Source: Undaria pinnatifida
Lineage: Eukaryota > Sar > Phaeophyceae > Laminariales > Alariaceae
DNA length: 64,000 bases
Direction: 5' to 3'
Assembly (NCBI GenBank): GCA_012845835.1
Contig: JABAKD010000007.1
Coordinates: forward strand, 496,001 to 560,000
The notes below the pieces were generated by a model, which did no database searches, was not told where the DNA came from, and worked only from the letters and a program-made list of their open reading frames with translations. Shown here one piece after another: positions 12,961 to 23,486 of this stretch (position 1 is its first letter; each line of letters begins with the position of its first letter). The position numbers and the translations under genes were made by a program.

Positions 12961-13571
12961 CCTGTTTCTGCAATCCTTCGGGTGTTTCTGATACATCTTT
13001 ACAAAATCGTCGAAAACATCAATCCCGACACCGTATCTTCCCCCAGCGTTACTCCTTGTTTTGCTACTTCTTCGGCTGCTACACTCTCGTGTGATTAATG
13101 TATACCTTGAATATATTGGGCCATAGTGTACGTCCCTGCGCAACTCCTTGCAAAACGTCAACATATTCAGATATTTCCCCGTCCAGCATCACAGCACACT
13201 TACTTGTTATCCTCGCACATTCCGCAATCATTTTCACCACCCTCGGCATCTTCCCTCTCATCCCAATTTCCCACATCTTTTCCCACAGCCCTTTCCTCCA
13301 TTCTGTATCCTACGCCTTCTATGCCCTTGGCTTACTTTTTTTTTTCCTTCTCCAACATCGTTGCCATTCTATCGTTCACAATCTTACATAGTGTTTCGCT
13401 TTTTCAATGGGGTCCAGCCTATCTCCTTTCTTGAATAGGCTTACTGCCACTCGTCCTTCTCTCCACCTCTTACGCGCGCATTCGTTTTGCCGTATCCAAT
13501 TATACAACACAACTATCATGGTCAGGATACCTTCTCCCCCGTACTGCGTACATTCATTCACCATTTTATCT

Positions 13572-13576
13572 GCTCC
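13572..13576. other. Target-site duplication, left (GCTCC)
   Basis: Five bases GCTCC immediately before the left LTR match GCTCC immediately after the right LTR (18342-18346). Five bp is the usual target duplication of Ty1/copia elements. Confidence 0.92.
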
Positions 13577-13863
13577 TGTTTGTTGATCCCTACGAAGCGT
13601 AGAGGGCTTACCCGTTGAGCTGACAATAGTGGGGTAGTGAAGTCACCGGTATGAAGACAAGCATAAGACGTACATATATAAATTAAGTTGCTCCTAGCCA
13701 AGGCGCAGCGTGGAGTGCGCTCGCCAGGAAGAAAGGCGGATAAATAGGCGGAGTATTTCCACCATCCCGATATCCCGCTATTATGTAGCCAACTTATCAC
13801 TGGAAACCCCTACAATACTCAACCGTCATCATATCCGCATCATATCCAAGCATACAATCAACA
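13577..13863 (-). repeat. Copia-like LTR (3' LTR of the element)
   Basis: It begins TGTTTGTTGATCCC and ends CATACAATCAACA as written on the + strand. It has the same length and apparently the same sequence as 18055-18341. Confidence 0.93.
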
Positions 13864-14670
13864 GCCTCCCTGCTTCGTAAATGATACGGTATGATGCTAC
13901 ATTGTCATATCATCAGGGTAAAACGATTCAATGAAAATTACGGTCAATCAATATCCTCCCAGTACCTCCGTGACAAGAAAGAAAGATTGCAACACCATAG
14001 TCCTTAAAAAGCACTCCATAAATCTAGAGATACAATTCAGGGACAGTATTCAACATCAATCTTCACGAACCCAAGATCTACCTGGTAAGTCGTAAAATCC
14101 TGAGTCCAAATACAAAAACTCAAATCCGAAATTCATAGACCGAAAAATCAAATCCGAAAACTCAAACATCGGCCTTATAATCAGCATTCAGCCTTGCCTT
14201 ATAAAACGGTTGTCAGCTCCATAGAACAGGGGTGCCAACAAGTGTGATTGGACAGCAGTCTCAAAACTCAATTTCGAATGAGACAAACGCCTCCCGGCTG
14301 GGTACATACTAAAAATCCATTCAAATTCCGAACGCTCAAATCCCGAGAAAGATAATGCCATACTAGACAACGCAATTGTGAAAACAGTATTATTTCAAAA
14401 AACAAAGAAATAGTTACTTGCCTCCCTAACTACCATGCACCTTTTTAAAAGTACGAAAATCCAGCTAATATATGCAGAATAATCCGTCAAGAAACAATTC
14501 AAATCAGCTCGCGAAAAAGTTAGTCGCCCTCGGGTTCAGACGTATCGAACTCGTCGAGTTTGAGACCTTTTTCCTACATAACGTGCCATAATCCTCTCAA
14601 GTGGTCAAGCGAATCCTTCCCCGCACAAACGTTAACAGGTGGGTGTGACCCCTCCTTGCAGGATGAAAAC

Positions 14671-14925
14671 TAAACGGTTTGGCTCAGCTGGGTATCATTA
14701 CGGGGCTAGTTGAGGAACCCATAGACTGATTACGCAGGGATGACCCCCGGTAGTTTACCGAAAAACCGTTGCCGTCCCCGAACCCCAAAAACAATAAAAA
14801 CTGAACGATTTGGCTCAGCTGGGTCTCATTACGAGGCTAGTTGAGAAAACCATAGACTGATTACGCAGGGATGACCCCCGGGTATTTTACCAAAAATCGT
14901 CACCGTCCCCGAGCCCCGAAAATCT
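14671..14925. repeat. Approximately 126-bp tandem duplication inside the copia element
   Basis: Two adjacent diverged copies share TTTGGCTCAGCTGGGT and ATAGACTGATTACGCAGGGA, starting near 14676 and 14803. They lie between the RNase H remnant and the 3' LTR. Confidence 0.85.
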
Positions 14926-15383
14926 CAAACCTATGGTGTCTGCCAGTGCTACGTACTCGGCTTCTGTGATCGAAAATGTCACGCACTTTTGAGTTCTCGA
15001 AAACCAGTACACGCATGCCCCTCCGCACATGCCCCTGCGCACATGACAGCCCCACCGGAAACCGACCTCCTATCAGTAGCCTTGCTGGCGTAGTCTGCAT
15101 CCGCATACGCAACCAGCTCCAGTCCACTGCCTCTCTGAAAAGTAATGCCAAAATCACTCATGAAAAAGACATAATCTAAAATACCAACCGCCGTCTTCCA
15201 GCGTATCTCCCTGGGCGAGTTGGTGTACCTGGCTACCGCTCTCAAGCATCCGATCAGCTCGCGAAAAAGGCCAGTCTGTTTGAGACCTTCCTCGAGCGGG
15301 TTTGTCCTACCCGAACTAACGCATGTATCACCATTAACCGCAAACCCCGCAAAAACATAACAAATCCCGCAATAAGTCACCAC
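14920..15383 (-). pseudogene. Copia RT C-terminus / RNase H remnant
   Basis: Minus-strand blocks match the end of a Ty1/copia polyprotein: FRELIGCL, then RAVARYTNSPREI, ITFQRGSGLELVAYADADYA, ATDRRSVSGG and, in another frame, YWFSRTQKCVTFSITEAEYV (the RNase H TEAEY motif). The stretch normally found between GCL and RAV is missing. A frameshift near a duplicated CGCACATGCCCCT splits the RNase H part. It is non-functional as it stands. Confidence 0.88.
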
Positions 15384-16904
15384 ATTTCAGAGTCGACTCG
15401 ACAACTGTTTGATGCCGGTATAGCACGAACTCAACCGCGAGTTCATTTCTGTTTCAGAGTACCGATACATCAGAGCGCAAACGCCTCGCTACACGTGACG
15501 AGGTTGTTATATCAAGGGTAAAGTTATTCCGCATGTTCCTTCCCGGAAGAGCGACACGTAGTATCACAGTGCTGCAAGAGTGTTAGTCCATGCCGCTACT
15601 TGATAAACTACCGCGATAATAAACAACGATCCTTTAAACTGTTTGGCAACCTTGATTAAAACGCGTACCTGGTATAAAAGATACGGCATCAGGTACGAAC
15701 TCCATAACAAACGCAGGAATGTTGACTATCTTCGTCTGTACTCAAAATGTTCGTATATTACGTACATAAAATGTTTGAGCACATAGCTGGGGACTATAAG
15801 AACCTTATAATCTACCCCATTCCCCCTGCTCAACATTTTTGTGGTCCGGCATACAGCGGATACCGCTTATCATAACACTCTGCACACGCGCACGATAAGG
15901 GCGGGGGGAGTTGAGGGGGCGATCAAACCAAAGGAGGCTTGAACATAATCAAAGTCCTATCATCAATCATGGTCAAGCAAAGCATGTCAGACTAGAATAT
16001 CATATTCATGATACAGATAGTACGAGGCATAACCGGGACAAGATCAGGGTGGAATCTTCAGTCTAACGAGAAAAACACATCCCGATATTTCCATCACATA
16101 CTCGTATTCCACCACATATTGCATAATAAAACGTGAGTAACACTATATTTCCTCACTACCGGTTTCTTCATTTCGTGTACCGCACTATGCTAGATCGCTG
16201 GTGAGGTTGACAACCAGCTATTCTGGAAGTAACCTGCATTGTGTAAGACACATGAAATACCACGTAGTTTGTCATCATCTCTCGTGCGTACCCGAAATAA
16301 AATACTACTGGTACTGACCATACCCCTACAGCCACCAGCCGTCACCAATTTATCTGTAAAACCGAATGACGTACGATATCGTACCAGGGATATTGTTGGG
16401 AAAATTCACGGCACACAACCGAAATCAAATATTATGTTTCGGAGATGGCGAGTTCGTTCTCAATTCCTTCCCTCTTTAGTGCGTGAGGAAAAATGGTTGA
16501 TTGAAAATGAACTAAAGTACCAAACTGCTGTACATACGACAGACAGAAAATACGGCTGTCGCAAGCAAGCGCTAGCTACTGCGGACATCATCTATTATCA
16601 ACCCGTCAAGCGTCCTGCATCCCGTGACTTGTAACCTGTTGATCAGCAGAGCTACCATACCACACGCAGTCACATTCGCCGGTGGTTGGGGCAAGAGGGG
16701 CTGGGGGGCAGGCACAAGCATTTATCCTGCCCGTCCCTCTGCCCAAGCTACTCTGTCCTTTGCTATGATTTAACGCGAAAAACAAAGACTTGACAACAAA
16801 TAATGCGAAAGAAAATGAGCGCCTCAGCCGCAAAGAGTAACATGTCATCGCTACGTCAGTCACACTGCTGTTGTATACCTGGTACAGTACTAATTAGCAG
16901 CATT
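15384..16904. other. Internal copia region without readable frame
   Basis: This lies between the gag-like frame and the RNase H remnant. No long minus-strand frame survives. A short EFVPDAVSFIPGT-like stretch is the only protein-like piece I noticed. It presumably once held protease, integrase and RT sequence. Confidence 0.5.
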
Positions 16905-17903
16905 TCATATTACTCCGCACCAGGCATGTATTTTCATTTTCAAACAGGAAACGTCCACAACCTGCTGTATTACTCTAGAAACAAGACAAAGCCCAGACAA
17001 AAAACAATTTTCATGACATGACCTGTGGTTGTTGCCGTAGTCTGGTGCAAACGGTGGGAAGGATTCTCCACCTGGCTGTCCGTGCCTCCCACACCCAGCG
17101 TCCTCCACCGCAACCAGCCACCTTGTGCCGACCCCAACCCGGGCCCACACATCAACGGGCTCAGCAGCCGCCGCTCCCACGGAGCACGGCAGATACTGCT
17201 CGTAATTTGGTTTCACAACCAAATCTGCGAGCAATCCCTTCTCCCCCGTCTCAAACTGCTGCTGCTGCTGCCCCTGCGGCTGCTGCTGTGCAGTGCGCTC
17301 GTTCCCAGTCTCAAGCACTGGGTATACGAGCTGTGACGTCCAAACGGGGGATGGTGCCACCGGAGGCTGCAGCTCCTGCTGCTGCTGCTTCAATGGCAGC
17401 TGCAAGAGCTCCTCCTGTTCTTTCCTCGTCTCTAATTCCACCATAAACCTTTTCTCCGTCTTGAACTGCTGCTGCTGCTGCTGCGGCTGCTGCTGAGCAG
17501 TGCTCTCATCCCCAGTCTCAAGTACTGGAATTACGAGCTGTGACTCACATCTGGCCACGCCCGCTCCCCTCTCTGGTACCTGAGACGGCTGAGAAACGCC
17601 TCGCATTTGCTCCAGTCGTATAGAGAAGCTCGAGAGCTCGAGGAGAAGTTGCGAGTACTCGCGAATGATGAGTTCGCTTTCCTCAATACGACCTTCGATT
17701 CTGTAGAACTCGCGCCATCCAGCAGAAATCTGGTCTATCGTTCGGAAACCATAACGGAAACCCCCCTCGATTTCTTCCTCAAGTTGGTCCCGTATTGCGA
17801 GCAGCTCTTCCAGCTCCCGCATCTTTGCCAGCTGAGAGCTCCTCGCTCTCGCTGCCAACGCCTTCACGTCCACATCGCCCATGTTCACCTCGCCCTCAGG
17901 CAT
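16905..17903 (-). CDS. Gag-like protein of the copia element
   Basis: An intact 332-codon minus-strand frame starting MPEGEVNMGDVDV, about 150 bp inside the 5' LTR, which is where gag belongs. Residues 10-100 are rich in charged heptad-like helices (LAKMRELEELLAI, RIEESELIIREYSQLLLELS), suggesting a coiled coil. Two similar segments with poly-Gln and the shared phrase PVLETG(D/N)E(S/R)TAQQQPQ point to an internal duplication. No CCHC knuckle is visible. Gag is inferred from position and composition. Confidence 0.6.
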   Translation of the reverse strand: MPEGEVNMGDVDVKALAARARSSQLAKMRELEELLAIRDQLEEEIEGGFRYGFRTIDQISAGWREFYRIEGRIEESELIIREYSQLLLELSSFSIRLEQMRGVSQPSQVPERGAGVARCESQLVIPVLETGDESTAQQQPQQQQQQFKTEKRFMVELETRKEQEELLQLPLKQQQQELQPPVAPSPVWTSQLVYPVLETGNERTAQQQPQGQQQQQFETGEKGLLADLVVKPNYEQYLPCSVGAAAAEPVDVWARVGVGTRWLVAVEDAGCGRHGQPGGESFPPFAPDYGNNHRSCHENCFLSGLCLVSRVIQQVVDVSCLKMKIHAWCGVI

Positions 17904-18054
17904 GGCTCAAAAGACACCCAGCTCGCTCCCTTTCACAGGGAGGGCTGTTTTTGTGATATCTCCAGCTAGCTCTCTTCCGCAGAAGAGCCCACGTCACTCA
18001 ACACCCTTTTCTTCGAACAGGGATAATACCGCGTACGATACTCGATAATTATCG

Positions 18055-18341
18055 TGTTTGTTGATCCCTACGAAGCGTAGAGGGCTTACCCGTTGAGCTG
18101 ACAATAGTGGGGTAGTGAAGTCACCGGTATGAAGACAAGCATAAGACGTACATATATAAATTAAGTTGCTCCTAGCCAAGGCGCAGCGTGGAGTGCGCTC
18201 GCCAGGAAGAAAGGCGGATAAATAGGCGGAGTATTTCCACCATCCCGATATCCCGCTATTATGTAGCCAACTTATCACTGGAAACCCCTACAATACTCAA
18301 CCGTCATCATATCCGCATCATATCCAAGCATACAATCAACA
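18055..18341 (-). repeat. Copia-like LTR (5' LTR of the element)
   Basis: Apparently identical to 13577-13863. The internal side begins CGATAATTATCGAGTATCG when read on the minus strand; I could not identify a convincing tRNA primer site. Confidence 0.93.
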
Positions 18342-18346
18342 GCTCC
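18342..18346. other. Target-site duplication, right (GCTCC)
   Basis: Matches 13572-13576. Confidence 0.92.
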
Positions 18347-18810
18347 TGATGCCTTTCTATTTCTAAGTTTAGCTGCACATGTGTATACTTCTTCTCCTGT
18401 GAACTATCTCTCTATAACCCGTCTGAACCGCGGTCTTTTCTTTCTGGCGCACCTACGTTCGCCTCTGCCCACACGTTGATTTCGTTCTCGAATTCTGCGT
18501 CGGTCGTTTCGTTGGCTGCTGGTGTGCCTAGCTTGCGGGAATGTTATACAGGGCACTTCCCTCCCCCCCTTCGAGCTACTAACCATTTTACCGCTCTGTG
18601 CTCTTAATGTAGATATTCTCGTGTCTGCCTGCTCTGCTTGTTGACCCAATATCCTTCTTTATCCCTACCCACGTCTGCTTCATCCCGCCATCAAAGTCTT
18701 CGTTGTATATGTTGCTTCTTTCCATGGCCTTCTTCTTTACTAAGTAGCCAATCTCTTTTAAACGATCAAGCCGTAATATACTCCTCCCAGTATGCCGTAT
18801 ATATGCACAT
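18347..18810 (-). mobile_element. LINE remnant upstream of the RT, split off by the copia insertion
   Basis: Minus-strand reading gives RLKEIGYLVKKKAMERSNIY and FDGGMKQTWVGIKKDIG, then a basic linker and RNRKASGA, which joins in frame to DKMVNE at 13571. No endonuclease domain is present before the R1 sequence at about 18820, so the LINE is 5' truncated. Confidence 0.75.
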
Positions 18811-19491
18811 ATTGAAGTGTTCCGCCCGCCCCCTCCCCCCCCCCACCCGATCCCCCTCGTTCAAAGGCTCCACTGAAAATTAATATCTGCCAGAGTAGTG
18901 AGCACTACCAGCCGGCTGATATCAGCTCATTATCTTTCTGGCCATCTAACATCAAATCTTCTAGAACAATCAACAATACCAGGCAGGTGATATATAGGGA
19001 CGTCTTTTTGCTACAACCGTCAGATTTTCCTTCTTAAGGTTTTATAGTTTCCGCGCACACATTGAAGTCCCCCCCCCCCACCCCGATCCCTCTTGTTCAA
19101 ACGCCCCGCCTAAAATCAACATCTGCCAGAGCCAGCTGATATCACCTCAGTATCTTTCTGGCCATCCATGCCGTAGCTCCAATTCATTTCCCCCTCCCCC
19201 CCTCCCCCCTCCTCTTATTCTTGTCCTTGTTGTTTTTTCTCCACACTCTCTTGGTCAAACGCACACCTACAATCGAAATCGGACAGACTAAAAAACACTT
19301 CTACGCAATTGATATAACGTCATTATCTTTCCCTAGCCATCCATGACGTAGCTTTTATTCATCCCCCCGCCCCCCTCTCCTTCCCCACCACCCGCACGAT
19401 CGCCTAGACCTAACACCACGCGTATGGCAAGCCCCTACATATATGCGTATTAAGCGCGATCTAAGTATCACACACAGGCTTGCAAAGATGG
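18811..19491 (+). repeat. R1-related block, triplicated 5' module
   Basis: Three diverged units near 18815, 19060 and 19240 each contain a C-run, GTTCAAA(G/C)G(C/G), CTGCCAGAGTAG-like sequence and CATTATCTTTCTGGCCATC. The same module occurs once in the copies at 9168 and 31670. The block runs into the assembly gap. Confidence 0.7.
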
Positions 19492-19991
19492 NNNNNNNNN
19501 NNNNNNNNNNNNNNNNNNNNNNNNNNNNNNNNNNNNNNNNNNNNNNNNNNNNNNNNNNNNNNNNNNNNNNNNNNNNNNNNNNNNNNNNNNNNNNNNNNNN
19601 NNNNNNNNNNNNNNNNNNNNNNNNNNNNNNNNNNNNNNNNNNNNNNNNNNNNNNNNNNNNNNNNNNNNNNNNNNNNNNNNNNNNNNNNNNNNNNNNNNNN
19701 NNNNNNNNNNNNNNNNNNNNNNNNNNNNNNNNNNNNNNNNNNNNNNNNNNNNNNNNNNNNNNNNNNNNNNNNNNNNNNNNNNNNNNNNNNNNNNNNNNNN
19801 NNNNNNNNNNNNNNNNNNNNNNNNNNNNNNNNNNNNNNNNNNNNNNNNNNNNNNNNNNNNNNNNNNNNNNNNNNNNNNNNNNNNNNNNNNNNNNNNNNNN
19901 NNNNNNNNNNNNNNNNNNNNNNNNNNNNNNNNNNNNNNNNNNNNNNNNNNNNNNNNNNNNNNNNNNNNNNNNNNNNNNNNNNNNNNNNNNN
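19492..19991. other. Assembly gap (500 N)
   Basis: Exactly 500 N bases, flanked on both sides by R1 sequence. The round number suggests a placeholder, probably caused by R1 repetitiveness. Reading frames through it are artefacts. Confidence 0.99.
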
Positions 19992-20370
19992 CGCCTTCCC
20001 CCCTCCCCCCCCCCCCCCCGCTTCGATTTGATCAAAACCAGCCCCCCACGTCCTGTAACACTCCACCTTCCCTCACCGGTTATTCGACTTACACGATTCA
20101 CTTGATAAACGGATGCATTTCCTTCTACAGCTGTCAGATTTTGTCCCCCTTAGAAATGGGTTTTATAGTTTCCGCGCACAGACTGCCTAACATCACCCTG
20201 TTGACCCTAATAGCTGCACCGTAGTTGCAAGGGGAGTCGCCGACCTATATCCTTAATAAGCACGCACAACCCGTAATACGCGCGATCGGAGTATCACACA
20301 CAGCTTGCAAAGATGAGTTTCCACAAATATTCGATCTCACAGCTGGAGGAGAGTATTTTACTTTTCACAA
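19992..20370 (+). repeat. R1 copy, 3' part after the gap
   Basis: C-runs, then CCGCGCACAGACTGCCTAAC, GGGGAGTCGCCGACCTATAT, CGATCGGAGTATCACACACA and GATCTCACAGCTGGAG. Confidence 0.88.
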
Positions 20371-20428
20371 TATCATTCAGGGAATTTCATACATACATGG
20401 AATGTCGCTCTACCGTCGTAGTCGTCAG

Positions 20429-20545
20429 TTGCACACTCTCTCACACTCTCTCCCACACTCTCTCACACTCTCTCCCACTCTCTCACACTCTCTCACACTC
20501 TCTCACACTCTCTCACACTCTCTCACACTCTCTCACACTCTCTCA
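20429..20545. repeat. TCTCACACTC microsatellite
   Basis: About 12 units of a 10-bp or shorter TCTCACACTC/TCTCCCACTC motif. Confidence 0.9.
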
Positions 20546-21184
20546 CGTCGCACGCCCCTTCGGTTTGCGCGTGGCCCCGCGACGCCAAGCACGTACATAC
20601 CTATCTATCTGCAATACGGAGGATATAATGATTCTTGTATATATGGCAGACAACGCACTTTCGATCGATGATAATAGAATTAGGGCACAGCACGCGCTGC
20701 AATCTCATCGGTGCTGTTAGAATCAGATGGTCCCACTTGTTGTGTTCATTTTCGGCGGTCTCCAAGAACAGGAGAAGAAGAAGAGCAAAAGAGAAGTAAG
20801 TGCGAGAGGGCGCAGTGCATCACGATCGATCACGACTTGATATTGAGGCTTTCACGCTGCATAACATCCGACGGCCAAACTTGTGACTACGACAATCATA
20901 AAAAAAGGGAGAATTCATAAGGTGAGAGTGGTGATGGTATTATTGTGTTACATACCTGGTAATATTTTTTGTCTTTAGAGCGAATGTATGACCTCGATGC
21001 ACGGTGCCTATTGTCGGAACGCTTAAAATGAAGGAACGGATCCAGAATGTATAAATATATATATGTATATATATATCTAAATTAGATCATTGGAACAAAT
21101 GCGAAGATTAAATGAGTGAGAAAGGAGATTCTCCCCGTCCGTATCAACCTGTTTCATACATCTCTCTAAATTATAACAAAAAAG
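20546..21184. other. No gene recognised
   Basis: Apart from an AT-rich ATATATATGTATATAT stretch near 21055-21080 and one ACCTGGTA at 20954, I see nothing assignable. Confidence 0.5.
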
Positions 21185-21305
21185 GGCTCTTTAGCTGTGA
21201 GATCGAAGACTTTGTCGAAACTTATCTTTGCAAGCTGTGTGTGATACTCCGACCGCGCGTGTTACGGGTTGTGTGTCCTCATTTGGGATATATATATAGG
21301 TCTCT
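21185..21305 (-). repeat. R1 end fragment, minus orientation
   Basis: AGCTGTGAGATCGAAGACTT through GGTTGTGTGTCCTCATTTGG is the reverse complement of the R1 terminal 110 bp. With the + copy ending at 21855 it forms a long inverted repeat, so the two could be ends of one fold-back element or two separate insertions. Confidence 0.75.
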
Positions 21306-21394
21306 ATATGTACGATGATTAGGGAGAACAGGATTGGGAAGAGTCTCCCCGCACTCAATTCTCACAAAATATTTGACGATACATATCTCCTCCG

Positions 21395-21855
21395 TGCCAA
21401 AACCGTCAGATTTATCCCCTCGAAAGGATTTATAGCTTACACATGCACAAATTGCCCCCTTCCCCCCCCCCCCCCCCCCCCCCCCCCCTCCAAACCCGCT
21501 CGCTTTTGATCAAAACCAGGCCCCCACGTCCTTCAAAACTCCGCCCCACCCCCCTCACCGGTTATTCGACTTACAAGATTCACTTGATAAAAGAATGCAT
21601 TTCCCTTCACAGCTGTCAGATTTTGTCCCCCTCAGAAACGGGTTTTATAGTTTCCGCGCACAGACTGACTAAAATCATCCTGTTGACCCTGATGGCTACA
21701 CTGTAGTTGTAAGGGGAGTCGCCGACCTATATCCTTAATGAGGACACACAACTCGTAATGCGCGCGATCGGAGTATCACACACAGCTTGCAAAGATGAGT
21801 TTCGACGAAATCTTCGATCTCACAGCTGGAGTGTATTTTCATTTTTTATAATATC
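21395..21855 (+). repeat. R1 copy
   Basis: It begins GTCAGATTTATCCCCTCGAA, has a C-run of about 30 at 21461-21488 and ends GATCTCACAGCTGGAGTGTA. Confidence 0.88.
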
Positions 21856-22490
21856 TCCTCCTTCCCCACCACCCCCGTATAACAAACCCCTACTACATCT
21901 ATGCCACCTAAATATGTTGAAAACTCTTTTGCGCCAACCGCCCCCCCCCCGACCCTCCCACCCCATCGAACACTCCGCCCTGTCCTCACCGGTTGTACGA
22001 CTTACAGGATATACATAACAAACTGGTGCATTCCTTCCGAAACTGTCACATTTATCCCCTCAAAGGATGTATAGTCTCCACACACAGATTTAGTTGCCCC
22101 GCCCATCCCCCCTCCCCCCCCCCCCCGCCGCGCTCCGTCTTGTTCAAACCCATGCCCGCCACGCCCTTAAAACCTCCACCCACCCCTCACCGGTTATACG
22201 ACTTACAGCATTCACTTGATATTCTGATGCATTTCGTTCCACAGCTGTCAGATTCTGTCCCCCTCGAAAACGGGATTTATAGTTTCCGCGCACAGACTGA
22301 CTACCATTAAATTACCCTGTTGATCTTGACAGCTACACTGCTGTAGTCGCAAAGGGAGTCGCCGACCTATATTCTTAATGAGGACACACAACTCGTAATG
22401 CGCGCGATCGGAGTATCACACACAGCTTGCAAAGATGAGTTTCGACAAAATTTTCGATCTCACAGCTAGCTGGAGTGTATTATATTTTTA
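21856..22490 (+). repeat. R1 copy
   Basis: It includes the C-run module, GTCACATTTATCCCCTCAAA, CCGCGCACAGACTGACTACC and the R1 terminal block. It follows the previous copy almost directly, giving a head-to-tail pair. Confidence 0.85.
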
Positions 22491-23348
22491 TATATATATC
22501 ATTCGTAAAGGGAAGATGGAGAGGATTATGTGCCCGAGCCTACTGCATATATATAACAACACCACCCATTTGCTACATACCTAGTCTATAGGGAAGACGG
22601 CGGAGATTTTCCCCCAGTTTATATTTAATTAATAAAAACTCAAGCTTTTAGAAGGATAGGTGTTACGATTCCTACAGTACATTGATTGTTTCGTTTGAAA
22701 CAATCATAAATCATAATACAAGGAAAGACGTTGACGAGATGAAGGAGATCTCCCCGCACCCAACAAATTATAATAGATAGAAATAATGTAAATAAAGTAG
22801 ATTTATTAGATGTTTAACCTCCTCGAATCCAAATTTTATGTAAAAACGCTTTATTACGAACAACAACGAACTGCACAGAACAGTGAAGGCCTGTCAAGTG
22901 AGATCTTTTTTACAGAAGTCCTGATCAAAAATGCGAAAAAAAACACAAGCGAACAGACTCCTGCATGCAGCAGTCGGGACTTTTGAGGGATAGAGGAGAG
23001 TCTCCCCGAATCACATTTTCATTCATGACTAAAGACACCATTTATTTCTAACACAGGCACTGTAGATACAGTACTGTTACATGTAGATGGAATGGGAACA
23101 GTCTCCCCGACCCCTTCTACAATATGTTTATGGCCAGCCCCAGGCGTGTGTAGTCTATAGCACATACTTCTACTCCGGTCAAGCAACCCCCAGCTTCCAG
23201 CGCTCACCCGTGTAGACGCTCTCCGCATAAAAATCATTGGCAGGACTACTCCTCCTGGGGTAGACTGCCGGTACTTTCTAAGGCACACCTTGGTTAGCAA
23301 GCTCAGAAAAAAACCAACCAAGGTTGTTGGCTGTACAGTGGGTTGGCC
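22491..23348. other. AT-rich stretch, no gene recognised
   Basis: No coding region seen. A short motif ending TCTCCCCG recurs at about 22751, 22991 and 23102 (also near 21131 and 21341), each after a purine run. I cannot say whether these are remnants of a repeat. Confidence 0.4.
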
Positions 23349-23486
23349 ATGAGGTCTTTCGGCAATGCTGCGTCGCTGGGGCGTGTGATGATGCTTTGTG
23401 GCGGCATGCTGATGGGACTCAGCTCGACGGGCGCAGCTACGATGCAGGTTGATCTACGGCCTTGCATCTTTGTGCCGTCACCAATT
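23349..23486 (+). CDS. Putative first exon with signal peptide
   Basis: ATG in the context GGCCATGAGG opens 46 codons: a short basic start (MRSFGNAASLGR), a hydrophobic core (VMMLCGGMLMGLSS) and a small-residue region TGAAT that would suit signal-peptidase cleavage. The frame runs to a consensus donor ATT|GTGAGT in phase 0. This is how a secreted protein's first exon would look. It may be the first exon of the deacetylase-like gene downstream, because the next candidate exon starts in phase 0. That link is inferred from phase only. Confidence 0.45.

Larger units (their letters stand above)
11886..13576 (-). mobile_element. LINE reverse transcriptase remnant
   Basis: Read on the minus strand from 13576: a DKMVNECTQYGGEG block, LFKKGDRLDP (the RT N-terminal KxGD motif), LQGVAQGRTLWPNIFKVYIN (the RT QG...P block), a degraded catalytic box near 13010-13025, then RIKICILINVIVPKLAYAG and KKEDKHL-type C-terminal sequence up to the RVGDLDLP block. 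Frame changes are frequent. The catalytic Asp pair is displaced by an apparent one-base deletion. A CTCTCTATCAACTACTC minisatellite has grown inside it at 12827-12960. The element is dead. Confidence 0.85.
13577..18341 (-). mobile_element. Ty1/copia-like LTR retrotransposon, defective
   Basis: The 4765-bp element has 287-bp LTRs that look identical by eye, TG...CA ends and a GCTCC duplication. Minus orientation is shown by a purine-rich tract (AGCAGGGAGGC) directly before the left LTR, a gag-like frame near the right LTR and RT/RNase H remnants near the left one. The internal region is only 4191 bp and pol is mostly unreadable. It should need proteins supplied by another element. It is inserted in the LINE: joining the flanks across one GCTCC restores KASGADKMVNE in frame. 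Confidence 0.93.

Noticed and set aside
19355-20105. Frames of 183-248 codons across 19.4-20.1 kb
   Set aside because: They run through 500 N bases and C-run repeats.
20429-20545. Regular short repeats as a CRISPR array
   Set aside because: The units are contiguous 10-bp repeats without unique spacers, in eukaryotic DNA.
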